Of a DNA stretch of 64,000 bases, positions 1 to 8,446 are shown one piece after another (position 1 is the first letter of the stretch; each line of letters starts with the position of its first letter). The notes beneath the pieces are model-generated. The model ran no database searches. It had not been told where the DNA came from and saw nothing but the letters and a program-made list of their open reading frames with translations. Made by a program: the position numbers and the translations under genes. Source of the stretch: Sphingobium sp. Z007 (GTDB lineage Bacteria; Pseudomonadota; Alphaproteobacteria; Sphingomonadales; Sphingomonadaceae); contig NZ_FBXK01000005.1 in NCBI RefSeq assembly GCF_900013425.1, positions 2,046,001 to 2,110,000 on the forward strand, written 5' to 3'.

Positions 1-255
1 AAAGAAGCTGCTTTCATTGTTAAGCAGCGCATTGACGACATCCTCATCCAAGCGCGGGTCGCGCTTGCGCAGCAGCATGGCGGCGAGGTCGTCTATATCC
101 TTTAGTCCGTGCGTGCGTAGAACCGGCCGCAGGGCGGTTTCCATCCGCCATGCCCGGCCTTCCGACAATATCTGCCCGGTTCGCGCTTCCAACAACCCGG
201 ACAATATGCGTGCGGCGCCCTGGAAAATGGCGGCTCCTGTTGGTGGCAGCGGCAT
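1..255 (-). CDS. cheR: CheR protein-glutamate methyltransferase, N-terminal part (cut by window edge)
   Basis: The first 85 codons of a gene that runs off the left edge. The visible part matches the all-helical N-terminal domain of CheR, the S-adenosylmethionine-dependent enzyme that methylates chemoreceptor glutamates: an ARTGQIL stretch, a METALRPVLR helix, and the NNESSFF segment that in the family leads into the FFRD motif. The ATG shares one base with the cheB stop codon (TGATG), so it is last in the che operon and translationally coupled to cheB. The catalytic SAM-binding domain lies outside the window. Confidence 0.85.
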   Translation of the reverse strand, partial: MPLPPTGAAIFQGAARILSGLLEARTGQILSEGRAWRMETALRPVLRTHGLKDIDDLAAMLLRKRDPRLDEDVVNALLNNESSFF

Positions 256-1340
256 CAGGCGTTGACCTTCCCGCGTCGTGCCACGAAATGCATCATCGCC
301 AGCGGCTCCATCACGCCGCAGGTAAGGCCCGCCCCGGCAACTGATCCCGGCATGCCCCACACCACGCTGCTCGTTTCGTCCTGGGCGACGATCCAGCCGC
401 CAGCCGCGACGATCTCACGCGCGCCCAGCGTACCGTCGCGTCCCATGCCGGTCAGGACGATGCCGGCCGCGCCGGCGCCATACACCTCCGCCATGCTGGC
501 GAACATCGGATCGACGCCCGGCAGGTTGCCAGCCGGCGTGCGCTCAGGATTAAGGATAATGATGGCCCGGCCATGCAAGCCGCGCCGCAGCTGGATATTG
601 GCGTCGCCCGGTGCAACATAAACGACATCGGGCATTAGCAGATCGCCGGTCTCCGCGACCTTCACCCGCAAGCTGGTCATGCGCGACAATTGCTGGGCGA
701 AATAGACGGTGAAACTGGCAGGCAGGTGCTGGGTCAAAAGCAGCGGCACGCCCAGCGGCGCGACCAATCCCTGGAACAACTGGCTCAATGCATGGATACC
801 ACCGGTCGATGCGCCGATGCCGATGCAGGCGAGCGGCGCCGATGCCGGGGTAATCGACGGCGGGCCGGCGAGGCGCGGCAAAGGCGGCGCCTCCGCTCGA
901 TCGCCGAACAGCCGGTTCAATCGATCGATCAACGCCTGGGGAAATTGATCGCCAAAGCTGCCGCTGCCGGGCTTGGATACGATGTCGCTGGCGCCGAGCG
1001 CCAGCGCCTCTATCGCGGCAGCGCTGCCTTCCTCGCATTTGCCCGACAGGATCGCGACCTTGACGGTCGGATTGGCCCGCAGGATCTGGGGCAACGCGGC
1101 AAGGCCGCTCTGGCCAGGCAATTCAATGTCGAGCAGCACCAGGTCGACCGCATGTTCGGCCAGATAGCCCAGCGCATGTTCTGCGCTGCTGGTCTTATGG
1201 ACGACGCTGTAGCCCGAATCGCCATTGAGGATGCGCGCGATCACTGTTCGCACGACGACCGAATCATCGACAACCAACGTGCGAACGGCGCGTTGTTGGT
1301 GGGTGCGATTGGACGATATCGGCATGATCGCGTTCATCAT
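255..1340 (-). CDS. cheB: CheB chemoreceptor glutamate methylesterase/deamidase
   Basis: Two-domain adaptation enzyme that removes receptor methyl groups once phosphorylated by CheA. The N-terminal receiver shows the acidic VVDDS motif and the LLDIELPG phosphoacceptor region. A linker leads to the methylesterase domain with the catalytic triad motifs GASTGG (Ser), TQHLPASF (His) and GMGRDG (Asp). A GTG 39 bases further upstream (1379) would add 13 residues, but the purine-rich AGGAG abuts that GTG with no spacing. The ATG pair at 1340/1337 has AGAAAG just upstream and sits nearer the receiver domain, so I chose 1340. Downstream it overlaps cheR by one base. Confidence 0.93.
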   Translation of the reverse strand: MMNAIMPISSNRTHQQRAVRTLVVDDSVVVRTVIARILNGDSGYSVVHKTSSAEHALGYLAEHAVDLVLLDIELPGQSGLAALPQILRANPTVKVAILSGKCEEGSAAAIEALALGASDIVSKPGSGSFGDQFPQALIDRLNRLFGDRAEAPPLPRLAGPPSITPASAPLACIGIGASTGGIHALSQLFQGLVAPLGVPLLLTQHLPASFTVYFAQQLSRMTSLRVKVAETGDLLMPDVVYVAPGDANIQLRRGLHGRAIIILNPERTPAGNLPGVDPMFASMAEVYGAGAAGIVLTGMGRDGTLGAREIVAAGGWIVAQDETSSVVWGMPGSVAGAGLTCGVMEPLAMMHFVARRGKVNA

Positions 1341-1400
1341 GGGCTTTCTGCGCGGACTAATCAGATGGAAATCGGGCACTCCTGGATCAACGGGCGGCCG

Positions 1401-1766
1401 CTAGATCACGCCCACAATCGCGAGCTTGCTTTCCAATGTCTCCCGATCGAACGGCTTCATGACATATTCGTCGGCACCGGCTTCGACCGCCGCCTTGATA
1501 TGGCTGATGCCGTTTTCCGTGGTGCAGAATATAATCTTGGGCCGGGCCGCCATCTTTGCGGTGGAGAGCGCCTGGAGGAATTCCATCCCGCTCATGATCG
1601 GCATGTTCCAATCGAGCAGCACCACGTCAGGCGGACAGGCTTCGCATTTGGTCAGCGCGTCCTGCCCATCCACCGCCTCGCTGACGGTCAGGTCCAGCGA
1701 TTCGAGAATATGGCGGGCAACCTTGCGGATGACCTTTGAATCGTCGACGACCAGGCAATTCTTCAT
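1401..1766 (-). CDS. cheY: CheY-type single-domain response regulator
   Basis: A 121-residue stand-alone receiver that would carry the phosphoryl signal from CheA to the flagellar switch or another target. All key residues are visible: acidic pair D8/D9, phosphoacceptor D52 (LLDWNMP), T82/T83 and K104 (VMKPF). The ribosome site AAGGGACG lies upstream of the ATG. It sits between cheW and cheB in the same orientation. The 83 bases between cheW and cheY contain no clear terminator. Another response-regulator role is possible, but the operon position supports CheY. Confidence 0.93.
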   Translation of the reverse strand: MKNCLVVDDSKVIRKVARHILESLDLTVSEAVDGQDALTKCEACPPDVVLLDWNMPIMSGMEFLQALSTAKMAARPKIIFCTTENGISHIKAAVEAGADEYVMKPFDRETLESKLAIVGVI

Positions 1767-1849
1767 GAAGCGTCCCTTAGGTTTTTGCGTCCCGTTGCTG
1801 CGGGCTTAACCGACAAAGCCAAGTATTTAGTAAACAAGCCGGGTATATT

Positions 1850-2287
1850 TCACGCCGCCTGGGCGAGCGCCCCACCCTCGATAAACGCGGCCAGCGACAC
1901 CAGCAGCCAGGGATGTCCGTCATGTTCGACCAAGGCGCGGGCGTAGGGTGCCCAGGCCGGATCGAGTTGACCGCGCAACGGCAGTTCCCCTTCCGGCACG
2001 CGGCAGATGTCGGACACGCCGTCCACCATCAGGCCATAGCTATGGCCGCTGATATTGGCGATGATGGCAAGGCCGCGTCGCTCCGCCGGGGTGGCCCGGC
2101 CGTGGATCAGCGCAGCAACATCAATGATGGTGAGCACCCGGCTGCGCAGCGCGGACAGGCCGGCCACGTGGATGCCCATGCCCGGCACCGGGGATATGTC
2201 GGTCAGGCGGACAACCGCCTCGACCTCACCGGTTTCGACCGCGATCCGCGTGTCGGCCAGCGTCGCCAGAAGATAAAGCTGATCCAT
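1850..2287 (-). CDS. cheW: CheW-type chemotaxis coupling protein
   Basis: A 145-residue CheW-like SH3-type domain protein that bridges chemoreceptors and CheA. Typical features are the hydrophobic N-terminal strand (LYLLATLADTRIAV), the VVRLTDISPVPG segment, a GLSALRSRVLTIIDVAALI stretch, and LMVDGVSDI. The start has a good ribosome site (AAGGAA, 6 bases upstream) located around the end of cheA, only 10 bases away, so translation is probably linked to cheA. The length is slightly below that of E. coli CheW (167 residues). Confidence 0.9.
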   Translation of the reverse strand: MDQLYLLATLADTRIAVETGEVEAVVRLTDISPVPGMGIHVAGLSALRSRVLTIIDVAALIHGRATPAERRGLAIIANISGHSYGLMVDGVSDICRVPEGELPLRGQLDPAWAPYARALVEHDGHPWLLVSLAAFIEGGALAQAA

Positions 2288-2297
2288 GCCGTGTTCC

Positions 2298-4670
2298 TTA
2301 TCCCCGCCGACCGGCGATCGCCGCCATCAGCGCATCCTGGTCATAGCGATAAATGCTGCCGTCCTGCGGTCCGTTGGGACGAGGCGAGGCGCGCAGATGC
2401 ACGACACGGCATCCCATGATCTCCGCCGCCTGCGCGGCATCCGCTTCCGTGCACAACACCACGTCTTCGGGATCGACCGCGCAATCGCCGGGCAATCCCA
2501 GCACCACGTCATGGCCGGCCTGCCGCAGCAAAGGCGCCAATATCTCGCGCGTCCAGCCATCGCCGCTGTCGGCTAGCAGGCACCGCCCCCGCGCCCGTTC
2601 GACCAACATTTCTTCGGGCAGTCCGGCGAACAGCGCGAAGGGATTGATGACCTCCAGATGCTCGCCGTCGACGACCGCAACACCGCTCAACATGCCATGC
2701 ATCGCCACCATGTCGGGGACGGCAGGCATCTGGACGATGTCAAGCACCGCAGCCACTGGATAACAGGCTTCGCGCCGATCGTCGCGCAGCCGCAGCGCCG
2801 ACACCCTGGCGCGATCGATCTGCGACAGCCCGTTGGCAACAGGCACCAGCCGCCCGTCAAGCCGCACGAAGGCGCGACCGCCCGATCGGCCAAACAGGCT
2901 TGCGTCGATATCTTCCACCCGTTCGATCAAGGATAATTTCAACAGGCGGCGTTCGCCCGACAGTTCCTCGAAGCGCAGCGCCGCGACCATCTCGATCCCA
3001 TCTTTCGCGTCCGCGGCCTGATCCTGCTGCCGCGCCGCGCGATCATCGATGATGTTGGGCAGGCGCGCCGCCTTGGCCAGACCGGCCGCATCGAGCAACA
3101 GCATAGGCTTGCCATTGTCGGGCAGCGTCATGCCGGCATAAATGCCCGTCGCCATCACCAGCGGCGAAGCCGGGCGAATCACCAGTTCCTCATGATTGTC
3201 GACTGCCGAAACGCCCATGGCGAAGGGCACGCCGGTCGCCGATCGCACGACCATGATGGCGCGCGGGCCGCGCTGAACCGGTTTTTCCATGCCCAGCAGA
3301 TCTTCCAGATCGACCATCGAATGGCGGATTGCCCTAATCGTTGCGATCTTCGCGCCGCCGACTTCGCTGACCTGGAGCGTCTCGTTATTGTCGTGCAGGA
3401 TCTCGACGACCGCCGAACGCGGGATCGCGAAGTGCTGGCCGCCCGCCCGCACGATGAGCCCCGGAATGATCGTCAGCGTCAATGGCACGCGCAGCGTGAT
3501 GCACAGACCCTGACCCGGATGGTTGTCGAGCGCGATCACCCCGCCAATGCGTTCCACATTGGCGCGCACAACGTCCATGCCGACTCCGCGGCCAGAGATA
3601 GCGGTCACCTGATTGGCGGTCGAAAGGCCAGGATGGAAAATAAGGTCGAGCCTGTCCTCTTCGGAAAGGCGCGTGGCGGCATCCGGGGTCAGGCGGCCTG
3701 CGGCGATGGCCTTGTCCACCAGACGCGCCGTGTCGATGCCTGCACCGTCATCGGCGATCGCGATGACGATCTGATTGCCCGACTGGCGCGCTTCCAGTCG
3801 CAGTCGGCCCGCTTCGGGCTTGCCGGCGGCGCGCCGCTGTTCCGGCGTCTCGATACCGTGGTCGATGCTGTTGCGCACGATATGGGTGAGCGGATCGACG
3901 ACCATCTCCACCATTTCGCGGTCCATTTCGACGTCGCCGCCCTCCAGCGTCAGGTCGATGCGTTTGCCAAGGTCGCGGCCCAGATCGCGCACCATGCGCG
4001 GAATGGCGGCGAACAGGCGGTCCACCCGCTGCATCCGCGTCTTGGATATAACGTCGCGCATGTCCGCCACGCAGGTCGATAGCCGTTCGAACACATTGTC
4101 GAGTTCGGGATCGGCGGATCGTTCGCGCAATTTGCGCGACAACTCATTGCGCGCCAGCACCATGTCCGACACGCCGTTCATCAATTGGTCGATCAGACTG
4201 AGGGGCAGGCGGATGGTCCGCGGCCCCGATTGCGCGCCACCCTGGCGGGCAACGGCAACAGGGGCGGCAACCGTTCCCACCCCAGCTTCGCCGGCCTCGG
4301 CAGGCTGGGCGCTCAGGGCACCGATCAGAAAATCATCATTTTCACTGGGCAGGGCCGCGCCGATCGCAACCGCTTCGGTCAGTTCGCCGATCCGGTCCAT
4401 GATGCCTAGCACCGCGCTGACCGTGGCGCAGTCCGCGCCGCGCGTCCCGGCGCGAATTTCAGACAACACATCCTCGGCAGCGTGGCTCAGCCGCTCGAAC
4501 CGCGGCAGGTTCAGAAAGCCGCAGCTCCCCTTGACCGTGTGGAAGAAGCGGAAGATGGCATCCAGCCGATCCCGATCCGATGGATCGGCTTCCCAGGCGA
4601 CCACTTCGCCTGCGAGAGCCTCCAGCGTTTCCCGGGTCTCGGATATGAATTCCTGAAGTAGTTCGTCCAT
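2298..4670 (-). CDS. cheA: CheA chemotaxis histidine kinase with extra C-terminal domains
   Basis: Central kinase of the pathway, 790 residues against about 650 in E. coli. Domains in order: HPt (1-105) with phosphorylated H44 in FHTVKGSCGF; dimerisation helices (about 150-215); ATPase with N-box DPLTHIVRNSIDHG (259-272), G1 DDGAGID (307-313) and G2 GRGVGMDVV; a CheW-like P5 domain (about 400-535); a second divergent CheW-like region (about 560-680); and a terminal receiver-like fold (about 695-790). That last domain ends like a receiver (YRYDQDALMAAI) but has T at the expected phosphoacceptor Asp (VVLCTEAD), so it is probably not phosphorylated. First visible gene of the che operon. Confidence 0.94.
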   Translation of the reverse strand: MDELLQEFISETRETLEALAGEVVAWEADPSDRDRLDAIFRFFHTVKGSCGFLNLPRFERLSHAAEDVLSEIRAGTRGADCATVSAVLGIMDRIGELTEAVAIGAALPSENDDFLIGALSAQPAEAGEAGVGTVAAPVAVARQGGAQSGPRTIRLPLSLIDQLMNGVSDMVLARNELSRKLRERSADPELDNVFERLSTCVADMRDVISKTRMQRVDRLFAAIPRMVRDLGRDLGKRIDLTLEGGDVEMDREMVEMVVDPLTHIVRNSIDHGIETPEQRRAAGKPEAGRLRLEARQSGNQIVIAIADDGAGIDTARLVDKAIAAGRLTPDAATRLSEEDRLDLIFHPGLSTANQVTAISGRGVGMDVVRANVERIGGVIALDNHPGQGLCITLRVPLTLTIIPGLIVRAGGQHFAIPRSAVVEILHDNNETLQVSEVGGAKIATIRAIRHSMVDLEDLLGMEKPVQRGPRAIMVVRSATGVPFAMGVSAVDNHEELVIRPASPLVMATGIYAGMTLPDNGKPMLLLDAAGLAKAARLPNIIDDRAARQQDQAADAKDGIEMVAALRFEELSGERRLLKLSLIERVEDIDASLFGRSGGRAFVRLDGRLVPVANGLSQIDRARVSALRLRDDRREACYPVAAVLDIVQMPAVPDMVAMHGMLSGVAVVDGEHLEVINPFALFAGLPEEMLVERARGRCLLADSGDGWTREILAPLLRQAGHDVVLGLPGDCAVDPEDVVLCTEADAAQAAEIMGCRVVHLRASPRPNGPQDGSIYRYDQDALMAAIAGRRG

Positions 4671-4765
4671 TCCCTATGGGCCCCACGGATGCGCGCAGGG
4701 GCACCATGGCGGGGTGTGGTTAAAGGGACGTTAAAGGCGCGTCGAAACGCGCAAGGATTACACGC

Positions 4766-4799
4766 AAAAAGGGCGCCGCGCCTTAGACGCGACGCCCTT
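4766..4799 (-). terminator. Rho-independent terminator of the small lipoprotein gene
   Basis: On the minus strand a hairpin (4769-4799) pairs AAGGGCG with CGCCCTT and, after one mismatch, CGCG with CGCG around a 7-base loop. It is followed directly by TTTTT (about 4766-4770). It lies 25 bases after the stop of the lipoprotein gene and about 100 bases before cheA, so it separates the two transcripts. Confidence 0.85.
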
Positions 4800-4823
4800 A
4801 TCGGGTCGGGTAGCGAAAGCGGC

Positions 4824-5093
4824 TTACTGCTGCTTTTCGACCGCGTCCTCAGCCTTGTCACCCGCTTCACGGGTGGCTGCGGCCTTGTTTTCCAGCGCGT
4901 CGGCGGCATTTTCAGCCGCGTTTTCAGCGTTGCCGCTCAGATTGTCGGCCATCGCTTCCATGTTGTCGGCCTGGTTGTCGAGTGCGTCCGCCTGATTCTC
5001 GTATGCATTCTCAACCTTGTTTTCCTTGGCGGAATCGCAAGCGGCGAGGGCGACAAGGCTGGCAAGGCCAATGACGGTGACGAAAGTTTTCAC
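4824..5093 (-). CDS. Small Asn/Ala-rich lipoprotein
   Basis: An 89-residue predicted lipoprotein. It has a positively charged start, a hydrophobic stretch and the lipobox LAAC with acceptor C19. The mature part is hydrophilic and predicted helical, built of short repeats of the type NQADALDNQADNMEAMADN and NAENAAENAADALENKAA, resembling small alanine-rich envelope lipoproteins (Lpp or entericidin-like in size only). I chose the GTG at 5093 because CAGGAGA lies 8 bases upstream; an in-frame ATG at 5120 lacks such a site and would bury the signal peptide. Monocistronic, with its own terminator. Function unknown. Confidence 0.8.
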   Translation of the reverse strand: MKTFVTVIGLASLVALAACDSAKENKVENAYENQADALDNQADNMEAMADNLSGNAENAAENAADALENKAAATREAGDKAEDAVEKQQ

Positions 5094-5238
5094 GGCGTTT
5101 TCTCCTGTTAGTGCCCCCATGGGCTGACGTCATTCGGCACAGGTACAGATGGTGTGACGCCACCTGAAACCCTGACGCCGATCAACCGGCCGCTCGCACG
5201 ATGGTTCCCGTTGGCGGCTCGTTTCGTCGCAAAAACGA

Positions 5239-5676
5239 TTATTTTTTAAGCGAATCCCGGATTTCGCGCAGCAAGATGATATCTTCGGGCGTCGGCGCTG
5301 GCGCAGCTGGGGCCGGTTCGGGCTTGGCAGTCAGCCTGTTCATCGCCTTGACCAGCAGGAAGATGATGAAGGCAAGTATGATGAAATTGACAAGCACGGT
5401 CAGGAACTGACCCCAGCCGAACATGGCCACGCCCGCCGCCTTGAGGTCTGCGTAGTTTTCTGGATTGCCTTTGAAGCCCGCCGGCAACGCTCCCATGCGC
5501 ACGAAATAACCGGAAAAGTCCGCCCCGCCGAAGATATAGCCGACCACCGGCATGATGAGGTCGTCGGTCAGCGATTTGGTGATGGTGGCAAAGGCGCCGC
5601 CGATGATGACACCGACGGCCAGGTCCATCACGTTGCCGCGATTGATGAATGTCTTGAATTCGGAAATCAGCCCCAT
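5239..5676 (-). CDS. mscL: MscL large-conductance mechanosensitive channel
   Basis: A 145-residue inner-membrane channel that opens under membrane tension to release solutes on osmotic downshock. It shows the family N-terminus ([23 protein letters not shown]), the first pore helix, a periplasmic loop, the second helix ([23 protein letters not shown]) and the charged C-terminal helix preceded by a Pro/Ala-rich linker. A ribosome site AAGGAGTT precedes the ATG. It is transcribed divergently from the lemA operon. Confidence 0.96.
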   Translation of the reverse strand: MGLISEFKTFINRGNVMDLAVGVIIGGAFATITKSLTDDLIMPVVGYIFGGADFSGYFVRMGALPAGFKGNPENYADLKAAGVAMFGWGQFLTVLVNFIILAFIIFLLVKAMNRLTAKPEPAPAAPAPTPEDIILLREIRDSLKK

Positions 5677-5779
5677 GGAGGAACTCCTTGCCCTATTAAC
5701 GATAATTCAGGATGGCCCGTTGCGCCTTTCAGGACAACGCCCTATTTCCACAGGCGAAACAAAAAGCCGAGGATGTTCC

Positions 5780-6382
5780 ATGACGCTCCTGCGCCGCTTC
5801 TCTAAAATTCTACTGCCATTGTTCGGGGGGCTTGCCCTTTCCGCCTGCGGCATCAACAGCGTTCCGACCGCCGAAGAAGAGGCGAAGGCCAAATGGGCCG
5901 ATGTCCAGGCGCAGTATCAGCGCCGCTCCAACCTGACTGGCAACCTCGTCGCCACGGTGAAGGCGGCGGGCAAGCAGGAGCAGGCGACGCTGACGGCCGT
6001 GACCGAAGCCCGCGCCAAGGCGACCTCGATCCAGGTCAATGCCGATGATCTGTCAGATCCTGCCAAGGTCGCGCAGTTCCAGGCTGCCCAGGCACAACTG
6101 AGCCAGGGCCTTGGTCGCCTGCTCGCGTCGGTTGAGGCCTATCCCGATCTCAAGACCAACGAGAATTTCCTGCAACTCCAGTCGCAGCTCGAAGGCACGG
6201 AAAACCGAATCGCCGTCGCCATCCGCGACTATAATGGCGCGGTGCAGGCCTATAATACCCGCATCCGCACCTTCCCTGACGCAATCGGCGCCAAGCTGAT
6301 CCATGGCGCGAAGCCCATGACCCCGTTCCAGGCGACGACGCCGGGCGCCGAGGAGGCGCCGAAGGTCGACTTCGGCAACTGA
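5780..6382 (+). CDS. lemA: LemA family lipoprotein
   Basis: A 200-residue LemA-family protein. The ATG at 5780 is preceded by CCGAGG and opens a lipoprotein signal (LALSAC, acceptor C23), so I preferred it to upstream in-frame starts that would overlap mscL. The mature part has the LemA helical core with motifs such as YQRRSNLTGNLVATVKA, AYPDLKTNENF and LEGTENRIAVAIRDYNGAVQAYN. LemA proteins commonly neighbour TPM-domain proteins, as here. Their biochemical role is not established. It is the first gene of a four-gene run ending with a Nudix hydrolase. Confidence 0.93.
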   Translation: MTLLRRFSKILLPLFGGLALSACGINSVPTAEEEAKAKWADVQAQYQRRSNLTGNLVATVKAAGKQEQATLTAVTEARAKATSIQVNADDLSDPAKVAQFQAAQAQLSQGLGRLLASVEAYPDLKTNENFLQLQSQLEGTENRIAVAIRDYNGAVQAYNTRIRTFPDAIGAKLIHGAKPMTPFQATTPGAEEAPKVDFGN

Positions 6383-6386
6383 TCGG

Positions 6387-7193
6387 ATGCTCCGTCGCCT
6401 GTTCCTGATTCTCACGCTGCTGGCGCTCGCGCCGGCGGCGTGGGCACAGAGCTATCCCAAATTCGATGACAAGGGCGTGGTCGATGCGGCGAACCTGCTC
6501 GACCCGGCGCAGGAACAGGCGCTGAGCGCCAAGCTGATCGCGCAGAAGAAAGCCAGCGGCCGGTCGCTGGTGGTGGCCACGATTCCTGACCTGCAAGGCT
6601 ATGACATCGCCGACTATGGCTATCGGCTGGGCCGCGCCTGGGGCATCGGCGACAAGGACAGCAACGGCGCGTTGCTCATCATCGCACCGGCCGAGCGGAA
6701 GGTGCGGATAGAAGTCGGCTATGGGCTGGAAGGCGTGCTGACCGACGCCCTCTCCTCCCAGATCGTGCGCAACGCCATTGCGCCGCGCTTCAAGGCAGGC
6801 GACATGGCGGGCGGCATCGATGCAGGCGTCGACCAGATTACCGGCCTGCTCGCCCTGCCGCCCGACGAAGCCAAGGCGCGCGCGGCGGCGGCGGAAGCGG
6901 CGGTGCGCAAGCAGGATGACGGCGGCGGCGCAATCATCGGCTTCTGGATCATGTTGTTCATCATCTTCTTCGTCGCGCTGCCGCTCCTGTCCCGCGCGCG
7001 CGGCGGCAAGCGTTACCGGCGCGGCGGGGGCAGCGCACCCATCATCCTCTGGGGTCCGGGCGCCGGCGGTTCGGGATGGGGATCGGGTGGCGGCAGTGGC
7101 TGGGGTGGATCAAGTTGGGGCGGCGGCGATAGCGGTGGCGGCTTTTCGGGCGGCGGCGGCTTCGGCGGCGGTGGCGCATCGGGGGATTGGTGA
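6387..7193 (+). CDS. Secreted TPM-domain protein with glycine-rich tail
   Basis: A 268-residue YgcG-like protein. It has a signal peptide (cleavage likely after AWAQ), a TPM domain (about 25-155, with VVDAANLLDPAQEQAL and GRAWGIGDKDSNGALLIIAP), a membrane helix near 195-215 (IIGFWIMLFIIFFVALPLL), and a low-complexity Gly/Ser/Trp-rich tail. TPM domains were named from TLP18.3, Psb32 and MOLO-1. It starts 4 bases after lemA and shares its last base with the next gene. Likely membrane-anchored and facing the periplasm. The role is unknown. Confidence 0.9.
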   Translation: MLRRLFLILTLLALAPAAWAQSYPKFDDKGVVDAANLLDPAQEQALSAKLIAQKKASGRSLVVATIPDLQGYDIADYGYRLGRAWGIGDKDSNGALLIIAPAERKVRIEVGYGLEGVLTDALSSQIVRNAIAPRFKAGDMAGGIDAGVDQITGLLALPPDEAKARAAAAEAAVRKQDDGGGAIIGFWIMLFIIFFVALPLLSRARGGKRYRRGGGSAPIILWGPGAGGSGWGSGGGSGWGGSSWGGGDSGGGFSGGGGFGGGGASGDW

Positions 7194-7870
7194 TGCAGCT
7201 TCATCTCACGAAAGCCGACCATGACCTTGTTTCGACCGCGGTAGCGAATGCCGAAGCACACACATCCGGCGAGATCGTCACTATCGTCGCACGTCGATCC
7301 GACAGCTATCATGATGTCGGCCTAAGCTGGGCGGCAGCCGCGGTGTTCATCGCTCTGGCCCTGATGGCCGCCTTCCCCGCGCAATTGCGCGCCTTTCTAT
7401 CGATGCTGCTCCTCGATTGGGAGCATGAACTAGCCGACTGGAAGCTGCTGACCGGGCTGCTTGGCCTGCTCATCCTCAAATTCCTGATCATGCGCTATCT
7501 GCTGGCGATCATGCCGCTGCGGATGCTGGTGACTCCTCGCGCCACCAAGGCGCGGCGTGTGCGTCGCCGTGCGATCCTGCTGTTTCGCACGGCCGCCGAA
7601 GCGCGCACGCGCGGACGCACCGGCGTTCTCATCTATCTGTCGCTGGACGAGCATCGTGCCGAAATCGTCGCCGACCGCGCCATCAATGAAAAGGTCGCGC
7701 CCGAAGCCTGGGGCGAGGCGATGGCCGCCCTGATCGACGCCATCCGCGCCGGCAGAGCGGGCGAGGGACTGGCCGAAGCGGTGCGGCAGGTGGGCGTCGT
7801 ACTGGCCGCGCACTTCCCGCGCGAGGACGATGACATCAACGAACTGCCCGACAGGCTGATCGAATTATGA
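7193..7870 (+). CDS. Second TPM-domain membrane protein
   Basis: A 225-residue paralogue-type TPM protein. The ATG overlaps the previous stop (TGATG), which decides the start. The TPM-like strands begin at once (VSTAVANAEAHTSGEIVTIVARRSD), followed by two hydrophobic segments (about 40-60 and 85-105), then the second half of the domain (RTRGRTGVLIYLSLDEHRAEIVADRAI). Unlike its upstream neighbour it has no cleavable signal and no Gly-rich tail. The lemA-TPM-TPM arrangement suggests these proteins act together at the cell envelope. Confidence 0.88.
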   Translation: MQLHLTKADHDLVSTAVANAEAHTSGEIVTIVARRSDSYHDVGLSWAAAAVFIALALMAAFPAQLRAFLSMLLLDWEHELADWKLLTGLLGLLILKFLIMRYLLAIMPLRMLVTPRATKARRVRRRAILLFRTAAEARTRGRTGVLIYLSLDEHRAEIVADRAINEKVAPEAWGEAMAALIDAIRAGRAGEGLAEAVRQVGVVLAAHFPREDDDINELPDRLIEL

Positions 7871-8409
7871 CCGACCCCGACCGGGACGCCCCGGCAGAAG
7901 TGATGTGGACGGGGCGCTTCATTACGGCCAAGAGGCGCGGGAAATGGGAATATGTCGGGCGCGCGCGCGGTATCCACGCCGCTGTCATCCTGGCGATCGA
8001 TGACGCGGACGATGGCCCTCATGTGCTGTTGGTCGACCAATATCGCGTGCCTCTGGGCCGACGCTGCATCGAATTGCCCGCCGGCCTGGTCGGCGATCAG
8101 GAGGAGGGTGAAGACGCCAGCATCGCGGCCGCACGCGAGCTTGAGGAGGAAACCGGCTTCCGCCCAAACCGGCTCGAATCGCTTGGCCAATTTTATAGCT
8201 CGCCCGGCATGGTGTCGGAGAGTTTCACCCTGTTCCGCGCATACGGTATAACGAAGACCGGCGAGGGCGGCGGGGTGGATGACGAGGATATCCATGTCCA
8301 TCGCGTGCCCCTCGCCGCCCTGCCCGATCAGATCACCATCTGGCGCAGGCAGGGCTATGCGATGGACGTAAAACTGCTCCTGTTGCTCGGTGCTGGCATG
8401 ATCGCCTAA
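7867..8409 (+). CDS. Nudix hydrolase, ADP-ribose pyrophosphatase type
   Basis: A 180-residue Nudix enzyme. The Nudix box is complete at about 76-98 (G76, E82, then RELEEETGF), preceded by ELPAG (69-73), an arrangement typical of ADP-ribose/nucleotide-sugar pyrophosphatases. These hydrolyse a nucleoside diphosphate linked to another group, using divalent metal. The start overlaps the previous stop by four bases (ATGA), indicating translational coupling to the lemA/TPM run. The exact substrate cannot be told from sequence. Confidence 0.9.
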   Translation: MTDPDRDAPAEVMWTGRFITAKRRGKWEYVGRARGIHAAVILAIDDADDGPHVLLVDQYRVPLGRRCIELPAGLVGDQEEGEDASIAAARELEEETGFRPNRLESLGQFYSSPGMVSESFTLFRAYGITKTGEGGGVDDEDIHVHRVPLAALPDQITIWRRQGYAMDVKLLLLLGAGMIA

Positions 8410-8446
8410 GGCCCTCTCTCCATCACTACAGGCTCTGTTCGCAGCC

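Noticed and set aside
690..1739. A 349-codon open frame on the plus strand
   Set aside because: Lies fully antisense to cheB and cheY, which have clear catalytic motifs; high-GC codon bias opens the opposite frame.
3192..4656. Two overlapping plus-strand frames of nearly 300 codons
   Set aside because: Both are antisense to the intact cheA gene and have Arg/Ser/His-rich composition typical of shadow frames.
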